Shown here piece by piece: positions 1-8,373 of a stretch of 38,913 bases of DNA (position 1 is the first letter of the stretch; each line of letters starts with the position of its first letter). This stretch comes from Streptomyces sp. McG3. Its GTDB lineage: Bacteria > Actinomycetota > Actinomycetes > Streptomycetales > Streptomycetaceae. The notes under the pieces are model-generated. The model did no database searches. It saw nothing but the letters and a program-made list of their open reading frames with translations, and was not told the origin of the DNA. Location: positions 1-38,913 of the forward strand of contig NZ_JAAXYC010000042.1 in NCBI RefSeq assembly GCF_018619185.1. Reading direction: 5' to 3'. Both the position numbers and the translations under genes were made by a program.

Positions 1-38
1 GGTCGGACAGGGGCGGTCGGCCGGGCTGACGGGGCCGG

Positions 39-800
39 TCAGACGCGGATGACCTGGGGTCCCAGGAGGGAGTACCGCTGGGCCTCGGCCGAGGAGAGCC
101 CCGCGTCGGTGATGATCGCTTCGAAGTCGCCGACCCCGGCGAACCGGCAGAAGCTCACCGCACCGAACTTGCTGTGGATCCCGGCGAAGATCCTGCGCCG
201 CGAGCTGCGGAGCGCCTGCGCCTTCACCTCGGCGACGGCGGGATCCGGGGTGGTGAGGCCGTACTCGCGGGAGATGCCGTTGGCTCCGAGATACGCGAGG
301 TCGATGACGAAGTCCGCGAGCATCCGGGAGGCCCAGTGGTCGACGGTCGCCATCGTCGAGCCGCGTACCCGGCCGCCCAGCAGCAGCACCGAGGTCTTCT
401 CGGCCCCGGCGAGGGAGGTGGCGACGGCCAGGGAAGCGGTGACCACGGTCAGCGGCCGGTCCTGGGGGAGCGCCTCGGCGATGAGCTGCGGGGTGAAGCC
501 CTCGTCGACGAAGACCGTCTCGGCGTCGCCGAGCAGATCGGCGGCGGCGGTCGCGATCCGCGACTTCTGCGGAACGTTGCGCGTGGTGCGGACGGCGAGC
601 GTGGTCTCGAAGCCGGCCGACTCCACCGGGTAGGCGCCGCCGTGGGTCCGGCGGACGAGTCCGTGCTCCTCCAGCACATGCAGATCGCGGCGGACGGTCT
701 CCTTGGCCACCTTGAACAGGTCCGCGAGGGCGTTCACCCCGACCGACCCCTCCCGCCGGGCCGTGTCCAGAATTCCCCGACGGCGTTCCTCGGTGTCCAC
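39..800 (-). CDS. DeoR/GlpR-family transcriptional regulator
   Basis: 253 aa, the usual size for the family. Residues about 5-57 form the DeoR winged helix-turn-helix, with the expected ETVRRDLHVLEEHGLVRRTHGGA signature in the recognition region. Residues about 75-235 form the DeoR sensor domain, related to sugar-phosphate isomerases, with the typical VFVDEG, LLLGG and LAYLGANG stretches. Family members usually repress sugar or polyol catabolic genes and respond to a phosphorylated sugar. The start is GTG at 800, with AGGGAAG about 7 bases upstream. It is the last gene of a minus-strand series, but a 407-base gap separates it from the Rieske gene, so it probably has its own promoter. No sugar transporter or kinase lies inside the window. 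Its targets probably lie downstream, beyond base 1. Confidence 0.93.
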   Translation of the reverse strand: MDTEERRRGILDTARREGSVGVNALADLFKVAKETVRRDLHVLEEHGLVRRTHGGAYPVESAGFETTLAVRTTRNVPQKSRIATAAADLLGDAETVFVDEGFTPQLIAEALPQDRPLTVVTASLAVATSLAGAEKTSVLLLGGRVRGSTMATVDHWASRMLADFVIDLAYLGANGISREYGLTTPDPAVAEVKAQALRSSRRRIFAGIHSKFGAVSFCRFAGVGDFEAIITDAGLSSAEAQRYSLLGPQVIRV

Positions 801-1207
801 GGCGCACTTCCCTGGTCGCTGCTGGGCCCGCTACGGGCGGAACCCGTCTGTCCGTTCGGGCTCATGTGTCGTTTGTACAAGCAGTCCCGGGGCGACTACC
901 AGCCGCTTCACCAGATCCCCTCAGCCCGATCGTGCCCGTTTCCCGAGTATGACGGTGCTGGTCAGGCCGAGGACGGTCATCGGTCCGGTCGCCGGGGCTG
1001 CCCGCTTCACCGTGATCACCGCCCGAATCGCGCCCGAAGTGCGGAGCCCCGGCGTCGGCGGTGCCCGGGAAGGGGCACGCGAAGGCCGGGGCAAGGGGCT
1101 CGGGAACGCCGGAGCGAGGGCTCGGGAAGGACGGAGCGAGGGCTCGGGACGGACCGGCGAGGCGCGCGGGCGGAGCCGGACCGGCTCAGGCCGGCACTCG
1201 GCACACG
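801..1207. other. 407-base intergenic region with tandem repeat
   Basis: No convincing gene is present. The stretch upstream of the DeoR start (801-900) should hold its promoter. The part nearest the Rieske stop holds a hairpin (1061-1078) and a 22-base-period direct repeat with two copies of GGAGCGAGGGCTCGGGA at 1111-1127 and 1133-1149. A partial third copy (GGCTCGGGA) lies just upstream, near 1097. Each full copy contains GAGC/GCTC inverted arms. Open frames here on the plus strand are low-complexity Arg/Gly-rich translations with no recognisable domain. Confidence 0.6.
1061..1078. terminator. Hairpin downstream of the Rieske gene
   Basis: Perfect 6-base inverted arms GTGCCC/GGGCAC around a 6-base loop, about 130 bases past the Rieske stop. 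There is no T-run, as is common in high-GC actinobacteria. It probably acts as a transcription end together with the adjacent repeats, but this is inferred from position only. Confidence 0.35.
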
Positions 1208-2302
1208 TCAGGAGAGAACGGCGCTGTCCTCGCCCTCGGTGCGGTGGGGCCGGGGCACCGCGGACCTGCCCGGCGCCTCCGGATAGAACCGCTTGGCCCA
1301 GCGCCTGAACGGGCCGATCGGTCCGTCACCGGAAGCCAGCCGGGGCGGCTGCTGATACTGCTTGTGGTGCCAGATCGGGAAGTCGGCGGCGGTGAACTCG
1401 CAACTGGACCGGAAGACGGGGCGGTCCAGGAGCCGCGCCGCGGTACGGCTGACGATCCGGGCGAGCCCGGGCGGCAGTCGGCCCGGCTCGTCGAAGGCGA
1501 TGCGGTTCAGCTGGCGGAACTGCATCCGGTTGGGTCCGATGGCCGTCGGCATCACCATCGTGCACATCCGCAGTCCGAAGCGCGGCGTGTGGACGTCGGC
1601 GTGCAGGCACCCGAGTCCGTAGCCGTCCACCTTCACGTCCACGGTGAAGTCGCCCACGAGCGGCGCCGACTCGTGGGCCCGCATGGCGACATGGAACGTC
1701 GCGTCGTCGTACGCCACGGGGCCGTCGATCTCGGCCTTGGCCCAGCCGTGCAGGGTGGCGAAGTGCCCGAGGTCGACCGAGTTCTCGATGACCTCCTGGA
1801 CGTTGCCGGCCAGCTCCCAGGCGGCCGTACGGGCGGGCCTGTGCCCGATCTCGTGCCACTGCGGGACGGACCAGTCCGGATCCCGGCCGTCGTGGTGCCG
1901 CCAGACGAAGACGCCCCCGTTCACCTCCTGGACGGGCAGTTGCGTCAGCGGGGACCGGGGCGGCGGCGTGCCGTACCCCGTGCGCACACAGGTGCCGTCG
2001 GGGCCGAACGAGAAGAAGTGGAAGGGGCACGTGAGGTCCTCCCCCTCGACCTTCGCCAGACCGAGATGGGCCCCCAGGTGCGGGCAGTACGGACGGACGG
2101 CGCGGAGCGCCCCCGTGCCGGTGCGGTACAGGACGACGTCGCGCCCCGCGAGCGGCCGGGTGAGCACGGTGCCCGGCCGCAGCTCGTGCGAGAAGGCCAG
2201 GGCGGACCAGCCGCTCGGATAGGGCAGGGCGGGCGCTCCCGCCGCATCGGCCGGTGTCGGACCCTCACTGATGGTGCGCCCGTACTCACGTGCCACTCCC
2301 AC
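1208..2302 (-). CDS. Rieske non-heme iron oxygenase (KshA-like)
   Basis: 364 aa. The Rieske [2Fe-2S] motif is complete: C73-P-H75 and C92-x2-H95. The catalytic domain has a mononuclear iron site reading D-x2-H-x4-H inside ENSVDLGHFATLHG, about residue 175. This is the layout of the terminal oxygenase of two- or three-component Rieske monooxygenases; 3-ketosteroid 9-alpha-hydroxylase KshA and the cholesterol 7-desaturase group are the closest in style. The substrate cannot be read from sequence. It needs a reductase, and none is adjacent; the nearest ferredoxin reductase, at about 25 kb, is paired with a desaturase. The start is GTG at 2302, directly behind GGAGGGGGAG. It follows the LLM oxidoreductase with a 125-base gap and may be co-transcribed with it. 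Confidence 0.9.
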   Translation of the reverse strand: MGVAREYGRTISEGPTPADAAGAPALPYPSGWSALAFSHELRPGTVLTRPLAGRDVVLYRTGTGALRAVRPYCPHLGAHLGLAKVEGEDLTCPFHFFSFGPDGTCVRTGYGTPPPRSPLTQLPVQEVNGGVFVWRHHDGRDPDWSVPQWHEIGHRPARTAAWELAGNVQEVIENSVDLGHFATLHGWAKAEIDGPVAYDDATFHVAMRAHESAPLVGDFTVDVKVDGYGLGCLHADVHTPRFGLRMCTMVMPTAIGPNRMQFRQLNRIAFDEPGRLPPGLARIVSRTAARLLDRPVFRSSCEFTAADFPIWHHKQYQQPPRLASGDGPIGPFRRWAKRFYPEAPGRSAVPRPHRTEGEDSAVLS

Positions 2303-2427
2303 GACTCCCCCTCCACGATCGGTCGCACGGAGGCTGCCCAGAGCCGTCCCGCGATCCTCCCGACACGCCGCACGTCACCCGAACGGGAGGATGGGTGCCA
2401 CGTGTTGACGGACCGGGTCCGCGGCCG

Positions 2428-3327
2428 TCAGAGCTCGTCGCCGAAAGCCTCGGCCAGCTCACGCCACGCGGCACGCGGCAGGCCGGCGCCGCCCTCGTCG
2501 GCGGTGAGCACCTGCAACGCCACATGGTCGGCGCCGGCGTCGAGGTACTCCCGGGTCCGGCGCCTCACCTGCCCGGCGTCGCCCAGCGCGAAGAGGGCGT
2601 CGAGCAGACGGACGCTGCCGCCGCCGTCGAAGTCGCCTTCCGTGAACCCCAGACGCAGCAGGTTGTCGGTGTAGTTGGGCAACCGCAGATACATCCCCAG
2701 CATCGTCCGCGCGGTGGTGCGCGCCCGGTCGAGGTCGGTGTCCATCACCACCGTCAGCTCCGGGGCGAGCAGCGCGTCGGGGCCGAGCGCCTCACGGGCC
2801 TCCGCGGTGTGTTCGGTGGTGACGAGATAAGGGTGCGCCCCCAGCGACCGGCCGGCCGCGAGCTTCAGCATCCTCGGACCGAGAGCCGCCAGGACCCGAT
2901 GGCCGGAGCCCACGGACGGTTCGGCGGAGTCGAGTGCGTCGAGGTACGACACCATCGCGCTGTACGGCTTCGCGTACTGCGGCACCATCGGACCGTGGCT
3001 GACGCCCAGGCCGAGGACGAAGCGATCGCGCGCCTCCGGACCGATCGCCGCGATCGCGGCCGCGGCCTCCTCGGCCGTGTGGTTCCAGATGGACAGGATG
3101 CCGGTGGCCACCGTGATCGACCGGGTGGCGGCCACGACGGCCGCCGCGTCCTCGGGCGTCGGACTGCCCCCGATCCAGACGGTGCCGTACCCCAGCGCTT
3201 CGAGCTCGGCGAGCGCCTCCGCGATCGCCTTCCCGCCCGCGTCGTCCACCCGTGAAGCGTGCAGGGCGCCGCTCCAGATCCCCACACGCCCGAAAGTCCT
3301 GCCCGTTCCGGAAATCTCAGAAGTCAT
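2428..3327 (-). CDS. LLM-class F420-dependent oxidoreductase
   Basis: 299 aa, a typical length for the luciferase-like monooxygenase fold. Recognisable landmarks are the N-terminal strand GRVGIWSGAL, the GYGTVWIGG segment, VATGILSIWNHTAEE and the FVLGLGVSHGPMV loop, which matches an actinobacterial F420-dependent subgroup (TIGR03620-like). Such enzymes use a TIM-barrel to bind coenzyme F420 or FMN in the cytoplasm and perform hydride-transfer or oxygenation reactions on unknown substrates. ATG start at 3327. It lies upstream of the Rieske oxygenase on the same strand, so a shared redox pathway is possible but not shown. The physiological substrate cannot be assigned. Confidence 0.92.
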   Translation of the reverse strand: MTSEISGTGRTFGRVGIWSGALHASRVDDAGGKAIAEALAELEALGYGTVWIGGSPTPEDAAAVVAATRSITVATGILSIWNHTAEEAAAAIAAIGPEARDRFVLGLGVSHGPMVPQYAKPYSAMVSYLDALDSAEPSVGSGHRVLAALGPRMLKLAAGRSLGAHPYLVTTEHTAEAREALGPDALLAPELTVVMDTDLDRARTTARTMLGMYLRLPNYTDNLLRLGFTEGDFDGGGSVRLLDALFALGDAGQVRRRTREYLDAGADHVALQVLTADEGGAGLPRAAWRELAEAFGDEL

Positions 3328-3446
3328 GGTGGGATCAACAACGGCCCGGCCCGACTATTCCTCTCCGTGCGGAGATTCCCCCGTCCGGGTGGGCGGAGCA
3401 GGGGACGGGGGACCTCCGGCGGGCGTCACGGCGTCAGGGGCGTCTG

Positions 3447-4649
3447 TCAGCCCTCCGGGACGTCCTTCATGAACACGACTCCGTCGACGCGGGCCAGGTG
3501 TGCCGGGTCGAGCGGGGCGTACCCGAAGTACGGGGATGTGCGGCGGACGGGGCCCGTGACGCCGAGGACGGCGGCCAGTTCGGAGGCGTCCACCAGGCAG
3601 CGCTCCTCCGGGAGCGCGTACAGGGTTCCTTCGAGGGTGTCCGGCGGGGGAACGTCGACCCCCTGGTGCCTCATCGTGCCGAAGGCGGTGGCCAGGAAGC
3701 CGTACTCCTCGCCCAGGCGGGCCTCGACCACGGCGCCCGCGCTCCACCACTCCAGCCGTCGTCCGCCCATCCGCATCGAGCTGATGTCCCGCTGGAGATG
3801 GCTGTTGTGGGCGTGCGCCAGAACCGGCCCCCGCTCGGCGAGAGCGAGGAGATTGCCGGCCATCATCTGGTCCCGCAGGCCCGTCAGCCGTGACAGCCGG
3901 CTCGGTGACGTGTCCGCCATCCAGAAGTGGTACCGCAGCAGCCCCGAGGCGGCCCGTGCGTACAGCAGCGCCCGGTCGAACGCGTCCCGCGAGGTCACCG
4001 CGATCAGGTGCGGCGTCCACGCGTCGAGCAGCGCGCCCAGGTCATCGGCGAGCAGGCGCAGTTGCCCGGCCTCGGCCGACCGCCCGAAGGACGCGGACGG
4101 GTCCAGCATCGCCGCCGGGTCGGTCCACCGGTCGTCGGAGCCGAGGAGACGGTCGAGCGTTCCGGCGGTGCAGGGGAGCAGGCCCGGGTCCACGTGGTCG
4201 GCGAGAACGCGGTGGAGCGAGGTGAGGGCCTCGCGCGGGCTCGCCGCGAAAGCCATCTCCAGCGGCCCGTCGAAGCCGGCGAAGCGGACCCGGTCGGACG
4301 CGGGCCTGCCGTCGTTGAACGCGCGCATCCAGCCCACCAGTTCACGATTGGCCGCCGACTCGCCGAGTCCGTGGCCGAACCCCCGCTCCATTGCCCCGTC
4401 GAGCGTCCCCGCGCCCGTCGTCACGTAGTCGTCCACCAGCAGTCCCGCCACACAGTCGCTCTCGATGGTGATGGTCCGGTAGCCCTCCCGTTCGACGAGC
4501 TGTCGGAAGAGCGCGTTGCGCAGAAGGAGAGGGGCGTCCACCCCGTGGGTGGGCTCGCCCAGCGTCAGTACGCGGGGCGGCGAGGCGAACAGCCTCATGA
4601 CGGAAGCCGCGTCGACGGCGTGGGCGATGTCCTTGATGTCGTTGGCCAT
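3447..4649 (-). CDS. Erythromycin-esterase-like hydrolase
   Basis: 400 aa from the ATG at 4649. An upstream in-frame ATG at 4709 would overlap the divergent MerR start and is less likely. Ere-family landmarks are present: LGEPTHG with His35, ESD with Glu63, and a second histidine cluster LAHAHNSHLQRD in the C-terminal half. In EreA/EreB/EreC the equivalent His and Glu residues support hydrolysis of the macrolactone ester. Many chromosomal streptomycete homologues have unknown substrates, so macrolide resistance is only a possibility. No signal peptide is visible, so it is cytoplasmic. It is divergent from a tandem-domain MerR regulator with only 58 bases between starts, and a palindrome sits just upstream of its start, so the MerR protein probably controls it. 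Confidence 0.9.
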   Translation of the reverse strand: MANDIKDIAHAVDAASVMRLFASPPRVLTLGEPTHGVDAPLLLRNALFRQLVEREGYRTITIESDCVAGLLVDDYVTTGAGTLDGAMERGFGHGLGESAANRELVGWMRAFNDGRPASDRVRFAGFDGPLEMAFAASPREALTSLHRVLADHVDPGLLPCTAGTLDRLLGSDDRWTDPAAMLDPSASFGRSAEAGQLRLLADDLGALLDAWTPHLIAVTSRDAFDRALLYARAASGLLRYHFWMADTSPSRLSRLTGLRDQMMAGNLLALAERGPVLAHAHNSHLQRDISSMRMGGRRLEWWSAGAVVEARLGEEYGFLATAFGTMRHQGVDVPPPDTLEGTLYALPEERCLVDASELAAVLGVTGPVRRTSPYFGYAPLDPAHLARVDGVVFMKDVPEG

Positions 4650-4652
4650 GGC

Positions 4653-4670
4653 TTCAACCGTATCGTTGAA
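4653..4670. promoter_or_regulatory. Palindrome in the esterase/MerR divergent promoter
   Basis: TTCAAC-cgtatc-GTTGAA is a perfect inverted repeat with 6-base arms and a 6-base spacer, starting 4 bases upstream of the esterase ATG. A second, looser pair, GTATCG (4660-4665) and CGATAC (4692-4697), also spans the gap. It is a plausible MerR operator or leader element, inferred from symmetry and position. No -35/-10 spacing can be fixed with confidence. Confidence 0.4.
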
Positions 4671-4707
4671 CCCTCGGTGGAGACTTTTACGCGATACCTT
4701 GGGATCC

Positions 4708-5448
4708 ATGAGGCAGAACCCTCAAACAGCAGGACGACTCCGGCCCGTCGACCTGGCCCGTCGGCACGGATTGTCGACGCAGGCCGTCAGGAACTACGAG
4801 GCGGCGGGGATCCTCCCGGCCGCCGGGCGCACCCTCCACGGCTACCGCACCTACGCGCCGCTGCACGCGCACGCCCTCGCGGCGTTCCTCGCGCTGGTCC
4901 CCGGGCACGGGCACGGGACCGCGGCGTCGATCATGCGGGCGGTGAACCGCGACGATCAGGAGGAGGCGTTCCGTATCGTCGACGAGAGCCACGCCCAGCT
5001 CCTGGAGGACCGGCGCACCCTGCGAGCGGTCGAGAGGGCCCTCGGCGATCTGGGGCCCGGCGTCGCGCCCGCGCCCGACGACGCGGCGAGCCCCGGCGGG
5101 ATGTTCGTGGGACCGCTGGCCGGGAAGCTGGGAATCAGGCCCGCCACGCTGCGGAAGTGGGAGCGCGCCGGTCTCGTGACCCCGCGCCGCGACCCGCGGA
5201 CCGGCTACCGGGTGTACACCGAGGCCGACGTACGGGACGCCGGACTGGCCCACCAGCTCAGGCGGGGCGGCTACCGCCTTGAGCAGATCGCACCGTTGAT
5301 CGCCCAGGTCCGGGCGGCCGGCGGTCTGGAGCCGCTGGCGGCCGCCCTGCGGGACTGGCACGCCCGGCTGGCCGCGCGGGGGAGGGCGATGCTGGCCGGG
5401 GCCGCCGAGCTGGACGCCTACCTCCGCCACGCGGACGACGGCCCCTGA
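4708..5448 (+). CDS. Tandem MerR-domain (TioE-like) transcriptional regulator
   Basis: 246 aa with two separate MerR-type winged helix-turn-helix domains in one chain. The first, residues about 11-60, contains DLARRHGLSTQAVRNYEAAGILP. The second, residues about 131-200, contains LAGKLGIRPATLRKWERAGLVTP followed by the GYRVYTEADV wing. Ordinary MerR proteins have one such domain followed by a dimerisation helix, so this fusion resembles the TioE family known from actinomycetes, where a single chain might mimic a dimer. No C-terminal metal-binding Cys cluster or drug-binding GyrI domain is present. The ATG at 4708 overlaps nothing essential of the neighbour. It is divergent from the esterase-like gene and is its most likely regulator; this is inferred from arrangement. 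Confidence 0.88.
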   Translation: MRQNPQTAGRLRPVDLARRHGLSTQAVRNYEAAGILPAAGRTLHGYRTYAPLHAHALAAFLALVPGHGHGTAASIMRAVNRDDQEEAFRIVDESHAQLLEDRRTLRAVERALGDLGPGVAPAPDDAASPGGMFVGPLAGKLGIRPATLRKWERAGLVTPRRDPRTGYRVYTEADVRDAGLAHQLRRGGYRLEQIAPLIAQVRAAGGLEPLAAALRDWHARLAARGRAMLAGAAELDAYLRHADDGP

Positions 5449-5460
5449 CGGAACGGCAGC

Positions 5461-5478
5461 GGGCCGCCGGCACGGCCC
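5461..5478. terminator. Hairpin between convergent MerR and acyl-CoA dehydrogenase genes
   Basis: Arms GGGCCG/CGGCCC with a 6-base loop lie just past the MerR stop. A longer imperfect pairing, GCGGGCG (5484-5490) with CGCCCGC (5511-5517), follows. Convergent flanking genes support a bidirectional terminator, though there is no T-run. Confidence 0.4.
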
Positions 5479-5523
5479 ACCCGGCGGGCGAGTGAGGTCT
5501 CCGCCGCCCCCGCCCGCTCCCCG

Positions 5524-7182
5524 TCAGGCGGGCAGCCGCCCCAGCAGCGCCGCGAAGTCCGTGCCCGCGGGAAGCGTGCCGAAGGCGAGCCCCTGGTCCC
5601 CGGCGAGGCGGGACGCGCAGAACGCGTCGGCCACCGCCGCTGGTGCGTGGCGCACCAGCAGCGAGCCCTGGAGCACGAGAGCGGCCCGTTCGACGACCCG
5701 GCGGGCCCGGAGCTGAGCGTCCTCCGGGCGCGCGAGCTCGGCCCGCAGCTCCCGCCAGGCCGCGTCGAGGCGCGCGTCCGCCCCCGCCGCCGCATCGATC
5801 TCGGCGTGCAAGGCCTCCAGCGACGCGGGCTCCCGCGTCAACGCCCGCAGCATGTCGAGGGCGTTGACATTGCCGGAGCCCTCCCAGATGCCGTTGAGCG
5901 GGGCCTCGCGGTACAGCCGCGGCATCCCGGACGCCTCGTCGTACCCGTTGCCGCCGAGGCACTCCAGCGCCTCGGCCACTGCCACCGGCTGCCGCTTGCA
6001 CACCCAGTACTTGCCGATGGCCGTGGCCAGGCGCAGGAAGGCGCGTTCCCCGTCGTCGCCCCGGTGGGCGCGGTCGGCGGCCCCCGCCAGGCGCAGGGCC
6101 AGGGTCGTGGCGGCCTCGGACTCCAGGGACAGGTCCGCCAGGACGTTGCGCATCAGGGGCTGGTCGATCAGCCGGGCACCGAACACCGAGCGGTGGCGCG
6201 CGTGGTGGGCCGCCTGCGCGAGCGCGGCACGGGTGCCGGCGGCGGAACCGAGCACGCAGTCGAGCCGGGTCATCGTCACCATGTCGATGATGGTGCGCAC
6301 CCCCTTGCCCTCGTCACCGACGAGCCACGCCACGGTGTCGTCGAACTCGGGCTCGCTGGAAGCGTTGGAGCGGTTGCCGAGCTTGTCCTTGAGCCGCTGG
6401 ATGCGGAAGGTGTTCCGGCTCCCGTCCGGCAGCACGCGCGGCACCAGGAAGCACGACAGTCCGCCGGGCGACCGGGCGAGAACCAGGAAGAGGTCGTTCA
6501 TCGGCGCGCTGGTGAACCACTTGTGCCCGCGCAGCCGCCAGGTGCCGTCGGCCTGCTCGGCGGCGGCCGTGGTGTTGGCGCGCACATCGGTGCCGCCCTG
6601 CTTCTCCGTCATCCCCATGCCGGCGAGCAGGCCGCGCTTGGTCGCGGGGGCGCTCAGCCCGGGCTCGTACACACGGCTGGTCAACAGCGGTTCGTACGTC
6701 TTGGCGAGGTCGGGGGAGCGGCGCAGCGCCGGGACGACGGCGTACGTCATCGAGACCGGGCAGAGGTGGCCCTGCTCCAGCATCGTGGCCAGCATGAAGC
6801 CGCCGGCGCGGGCGACATGGGCCCCGGGGCGTTCGTCGGCCCAGGCGGCGCCCGCCAGCCCCGCCCGCACCGAGGCGTCCATCAGCGAGTGGTAGGCGGG
6901 GTGGAACTCGACCTCGTCGATCCGGTGGCCGAAGCGGTCGTGGGTGCGCAGCTCCGGCTCGTGGCGGTTGGCCTGGTCGGCCCAGTGCTGCGCCTCCTGG
7001 CTGCCGACGTAGCGGCCGAAGCGGTGCAGCTCGTCCAGGTGCCATGCGGCGCCCTCGCGGCTTATCCCGTCGAGCAGCACCGCGTCGTCGGCGGCGTCGT
7101 GACCGGTGAGCGGAGGCGGCTGGTTCGTCACCTCGTGCGTCACGGCGGTCGGGTTGCTGCGCGGTCCGGTGGGCGTGGGCAT
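5524..7182 (-). CDS. Acyl-CoA dehydrogenase family protein (AidB-like)
   Basis: 552 aa, longer than ordinary ~385-aa acyl-CoA dehydrogenases and close to the AidB/isovaleryl-type long subfamily. The FAD-binding middle domain shows MTEKQGGTDVRANTT and the WFTSAPMND strand. The C-terminal helical domain carries the ECLGGNGYDEASGMPRLYREAPLNGIWEGSGN block typical of AidB-like members. Classical family members oxidise acyl-CoA using an electron-transfer flavoprotein; AidB-type proteins have weak dehydrogenase activity and bind DNA, so the role is uncertain. I chose the ATG at 7182 because GGAGGAG lies about 6 bases upstream; an earlier in-frame start (7221) lacks this. It follows a TetR gene on the same strand by 72 bases, so the two probably form an operon. 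Confidence 0.93.
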   Translation of the reverse strand: MPTPTGPRSNPTAVTHEVTNQPPPLTGHDAADDAVLLDGISREGAAWHLDELHRFGRYVGSQEAQHWADQANRHEPELRTHDRFGHRIDEVEFHPAYHSLMDASVRAGLAGAAWADERPGAHVARAGGFMLATMLEQGHLCPVSMTYAVVPALRRSPDLAKTYEPLLTSRVYEPGLSAPATKRGLLAGMGMTEKQGGTDVRANTTAAAEQADGTWRLRGHKWFTSAPMNDLFLVLARSPGGLSCFLVPRVLPDGSRNTFRIQRLKDKLGNRSNASSEPEFDDTVAWLVGDEGKGVRTIIDMVTMTRLDCVLGSAAGTRAALAQAAHHARHRSVFGARLIDQPLMRNVLADLSLESEAATTLALRLAGAADRAHRGDDGERAFLRLATAIGKYWVCKRQPVAVAEALECLGGNGYDEASGMPRLYREAPLNGIWEGSGNVNALDMLRALTREPASLEALHAEIDAAAGADARLDAAWRELRAELARPEDAQLRARRVVERAALVLQGSLLVRHAPAAVADAFCASRLAGDQGLAFGTLPAGTDFAALLGRLPA

Positions 7183-7254
7183 CGGTTCTCCTCCGGGAGA
7201 CGGGACGGCGGGTTGCGGCACACGGGGTACGGGGACGAGAGGGCGCGGCCCGGG

Positions 7255-7878
7255 TCAGAGCGCAGCGGAACGGTCAGGGGCCGCGCCCGCACAGCGCAGG
7301 GCCACGGCGGTGAGACGGGTGACGAGCCGGTCCGTGTCGTATACGGCCGAGGTGCTCAGCGGGTACACGAGGACCTCTCCGACGGCGCCGGTCAGCGCCG
7401 CCGCGGTGATCTCCGCGTCCTGGTCCGGCAGCAGGCCCGCGGCGACCCCCTCGCCGATCACCGCGGCGAACAGCGCGCGGTAGCGGCGCCGGAAGTCGAG
7501 ACGCTCCGCGCCGACGGCGGGTTCGGCCGGCGCCGCGAGCAGCGCGTACGCCAGACCCTGGTTCTCCAGGGCGCGGCGGGCGAACACCACCACTCCCCGG
7601 CGCAACCGCCCGGCGGGGTCGCCGTCGCCCTCCAGCACCTCACCCAGGACATCCACCTCGCGCTGCGCGGCGCGCCGGAAGACCTCCACGGCCAGCGCGG
7701 ACTTGGACGAGAAGTGCTGGTAGACGGAGCCCGCGGCGATCCCGGCCGCGTCGGCGACAGCGGTCACGGACGCCTGCGCCCAGCCCACCTCGGCCACGAC
7801 CTCGGTGGCGCGGGCGACCAGATGCTCCCGGGCGGCTTCGAGCCGACGGAGCTCGGCCGGTGTCTTGCGGTAGGCCAT
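7255..7878 (-). CDS. TetR-family transcriptional regulator
   Basis: 207 aa. The N-terminal helix-turn-helix, residues about 20-60, reads SVTAVADAAGIAAGSVYQHFSSKSALA, a textbook TetR pattern. The C-terminal ligand domain (LENQGLAYALLAAPAEPAV and following) resembles the group often found next to acyl-CoA dehydrogenases. The reading frame is open far upstream, but the ATG at 7878 is the sensible start because it begins right at the operator-like inverted repeat and gives a normal length. It lies upstream of the acyl-CoA dehydrogenase gene on the same strand, so the pair is probably autoregulated, with an acyl-CoA-like ligand. That ligand is inference from context. Confidence 0.9.
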   Translation of the reverse strand: MAYRKTPAELRRLEAAREHLVARATEVVAEVGWAQASVTAVADAAGIAAGSVYQHFSSKSALAVEVFRRAAQREVDVLGEVLEGDGDPAGRLRRGVVVFARRALENQGLAYALLAAPAEPAVGAERLDFRRRYRALFAAVIGEGVAAGLLPDQDAEITAAALTGAVGEVLVYPLSTSAVYDTDRLVTRLTAVALRCAGAAPDRSAAL

Positions 7879-7900
7879 GAATGAAGTGAACCACCATTCA
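7878..7900. promoter_or_regulatory. Putative TetR operator
   Basis: TGAATG...CATTCA inverted arms separated by 11 bases overlap the start of the TetR gene. Position and symmetry suit autorepression of the TetR/acyl-CoA dehydrogenase operon. Confidence 0.45.
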
Positions 7901-7972
7901 GATGTTCTCGCCAGGGCCGCTCGGCGAGCCCCGACGTCCTCACCGGAAGGGCGATCCCCGCTCCCGGTCCAC

Positions 7973-8000
7973 ATGCTCCGCAAGGTATCTTGCATCGCAT
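7973..8000. promoter_or_regulatory. PadR-type operator dyad over the PadR start
   Basis: A symmetric 28-base dyad. The inner arms GCAAG/CTTGC (7980-7984 and 7989-7993) flank GTAT, and the outer arms ATGC/GCAT (7973-7976 and 7997-8000) lie at equal 3-base distances. It overlaps the start of the PadR gene, where autorepressor sites of this family commonly lie. Confidence 0.55.
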
Positions 8001-8373
8001 GGAACCCGGTGATGCAGCCAAGCAGGCACGGGCGGCCGCGCAGTTGCGCAAGGGCGTCCTGGAGTACTGCGTACTCGCGCTGATGCGGGACCGCCCCCGC
8101 TACGGCGTGGAACTCCTCCACGCCCTTGAGGACTCCGGTGCCCTGGCCACCAGCCAGGGCACCGTCTACCCGCTGCTCTCCCGGCTCCGCCGCGACGACC
8201 TGGTCACCACCACCTGGCAGGAGTCCGACTCCGGACCGCCCCGCCGCTACTACGCGCTCACCGACGGGGGGCGTGCCGCACTCGACGAGTTCACCCGCGT
8301 CTGGCCCGGCTTCCGCGACGCGGTCGACGCCTTCCTCGCCACCCCGCACCCCTCCCACGGAGACCTCGCATGA
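7999..8373 (+). CDS. PadR-family transcriptional regulator
   Basis: 124 aa from the ATG at 7999; an upstream in-frame TTG at 7990 would add three residues and cannot be excluded. The PadR winged helix is complete: LRKGVLEYCVLALMRDRPRYGVELLHALEDSG, then SQGTVYPLLSRLRRDDLVTTTWQESDSGPPRRYYALTDGG, which is helix 3 and the wing of the PadR fold. The short C-terminal helix (EFTRVWPGFRDAVDAFL) is the dimerisation arm of the PadR-s1 subfamily. It is typically paired with, and translationally coupled to, a HAAS-domain membrane protein gene. Here the partner exists only as a stub overlapping the stop codon by 4 bases (ATGA). Confidence 0.92.
   Translation: MEPGDAAKQARAAAQLRKGVLEYCVLALMRDRPRYGVELLHALEDSGALATSQGTVYPLLSRLRRDDLVTTTWQESDSGPPRRYYALTDGGRAALDEFTRVWPGFRDAVDAFLATPHPSHGDLA

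Noticed and set aside
5647..7884. 745-codon plus-strand frame opposite the acyl-CoA dehydrogenase and TetR genes
   Set aside because: It shows no recognisable fold; the opposite strand encodes a complete acyl-CoA dehydrogenase and a complete TetR helix-turn-helix.
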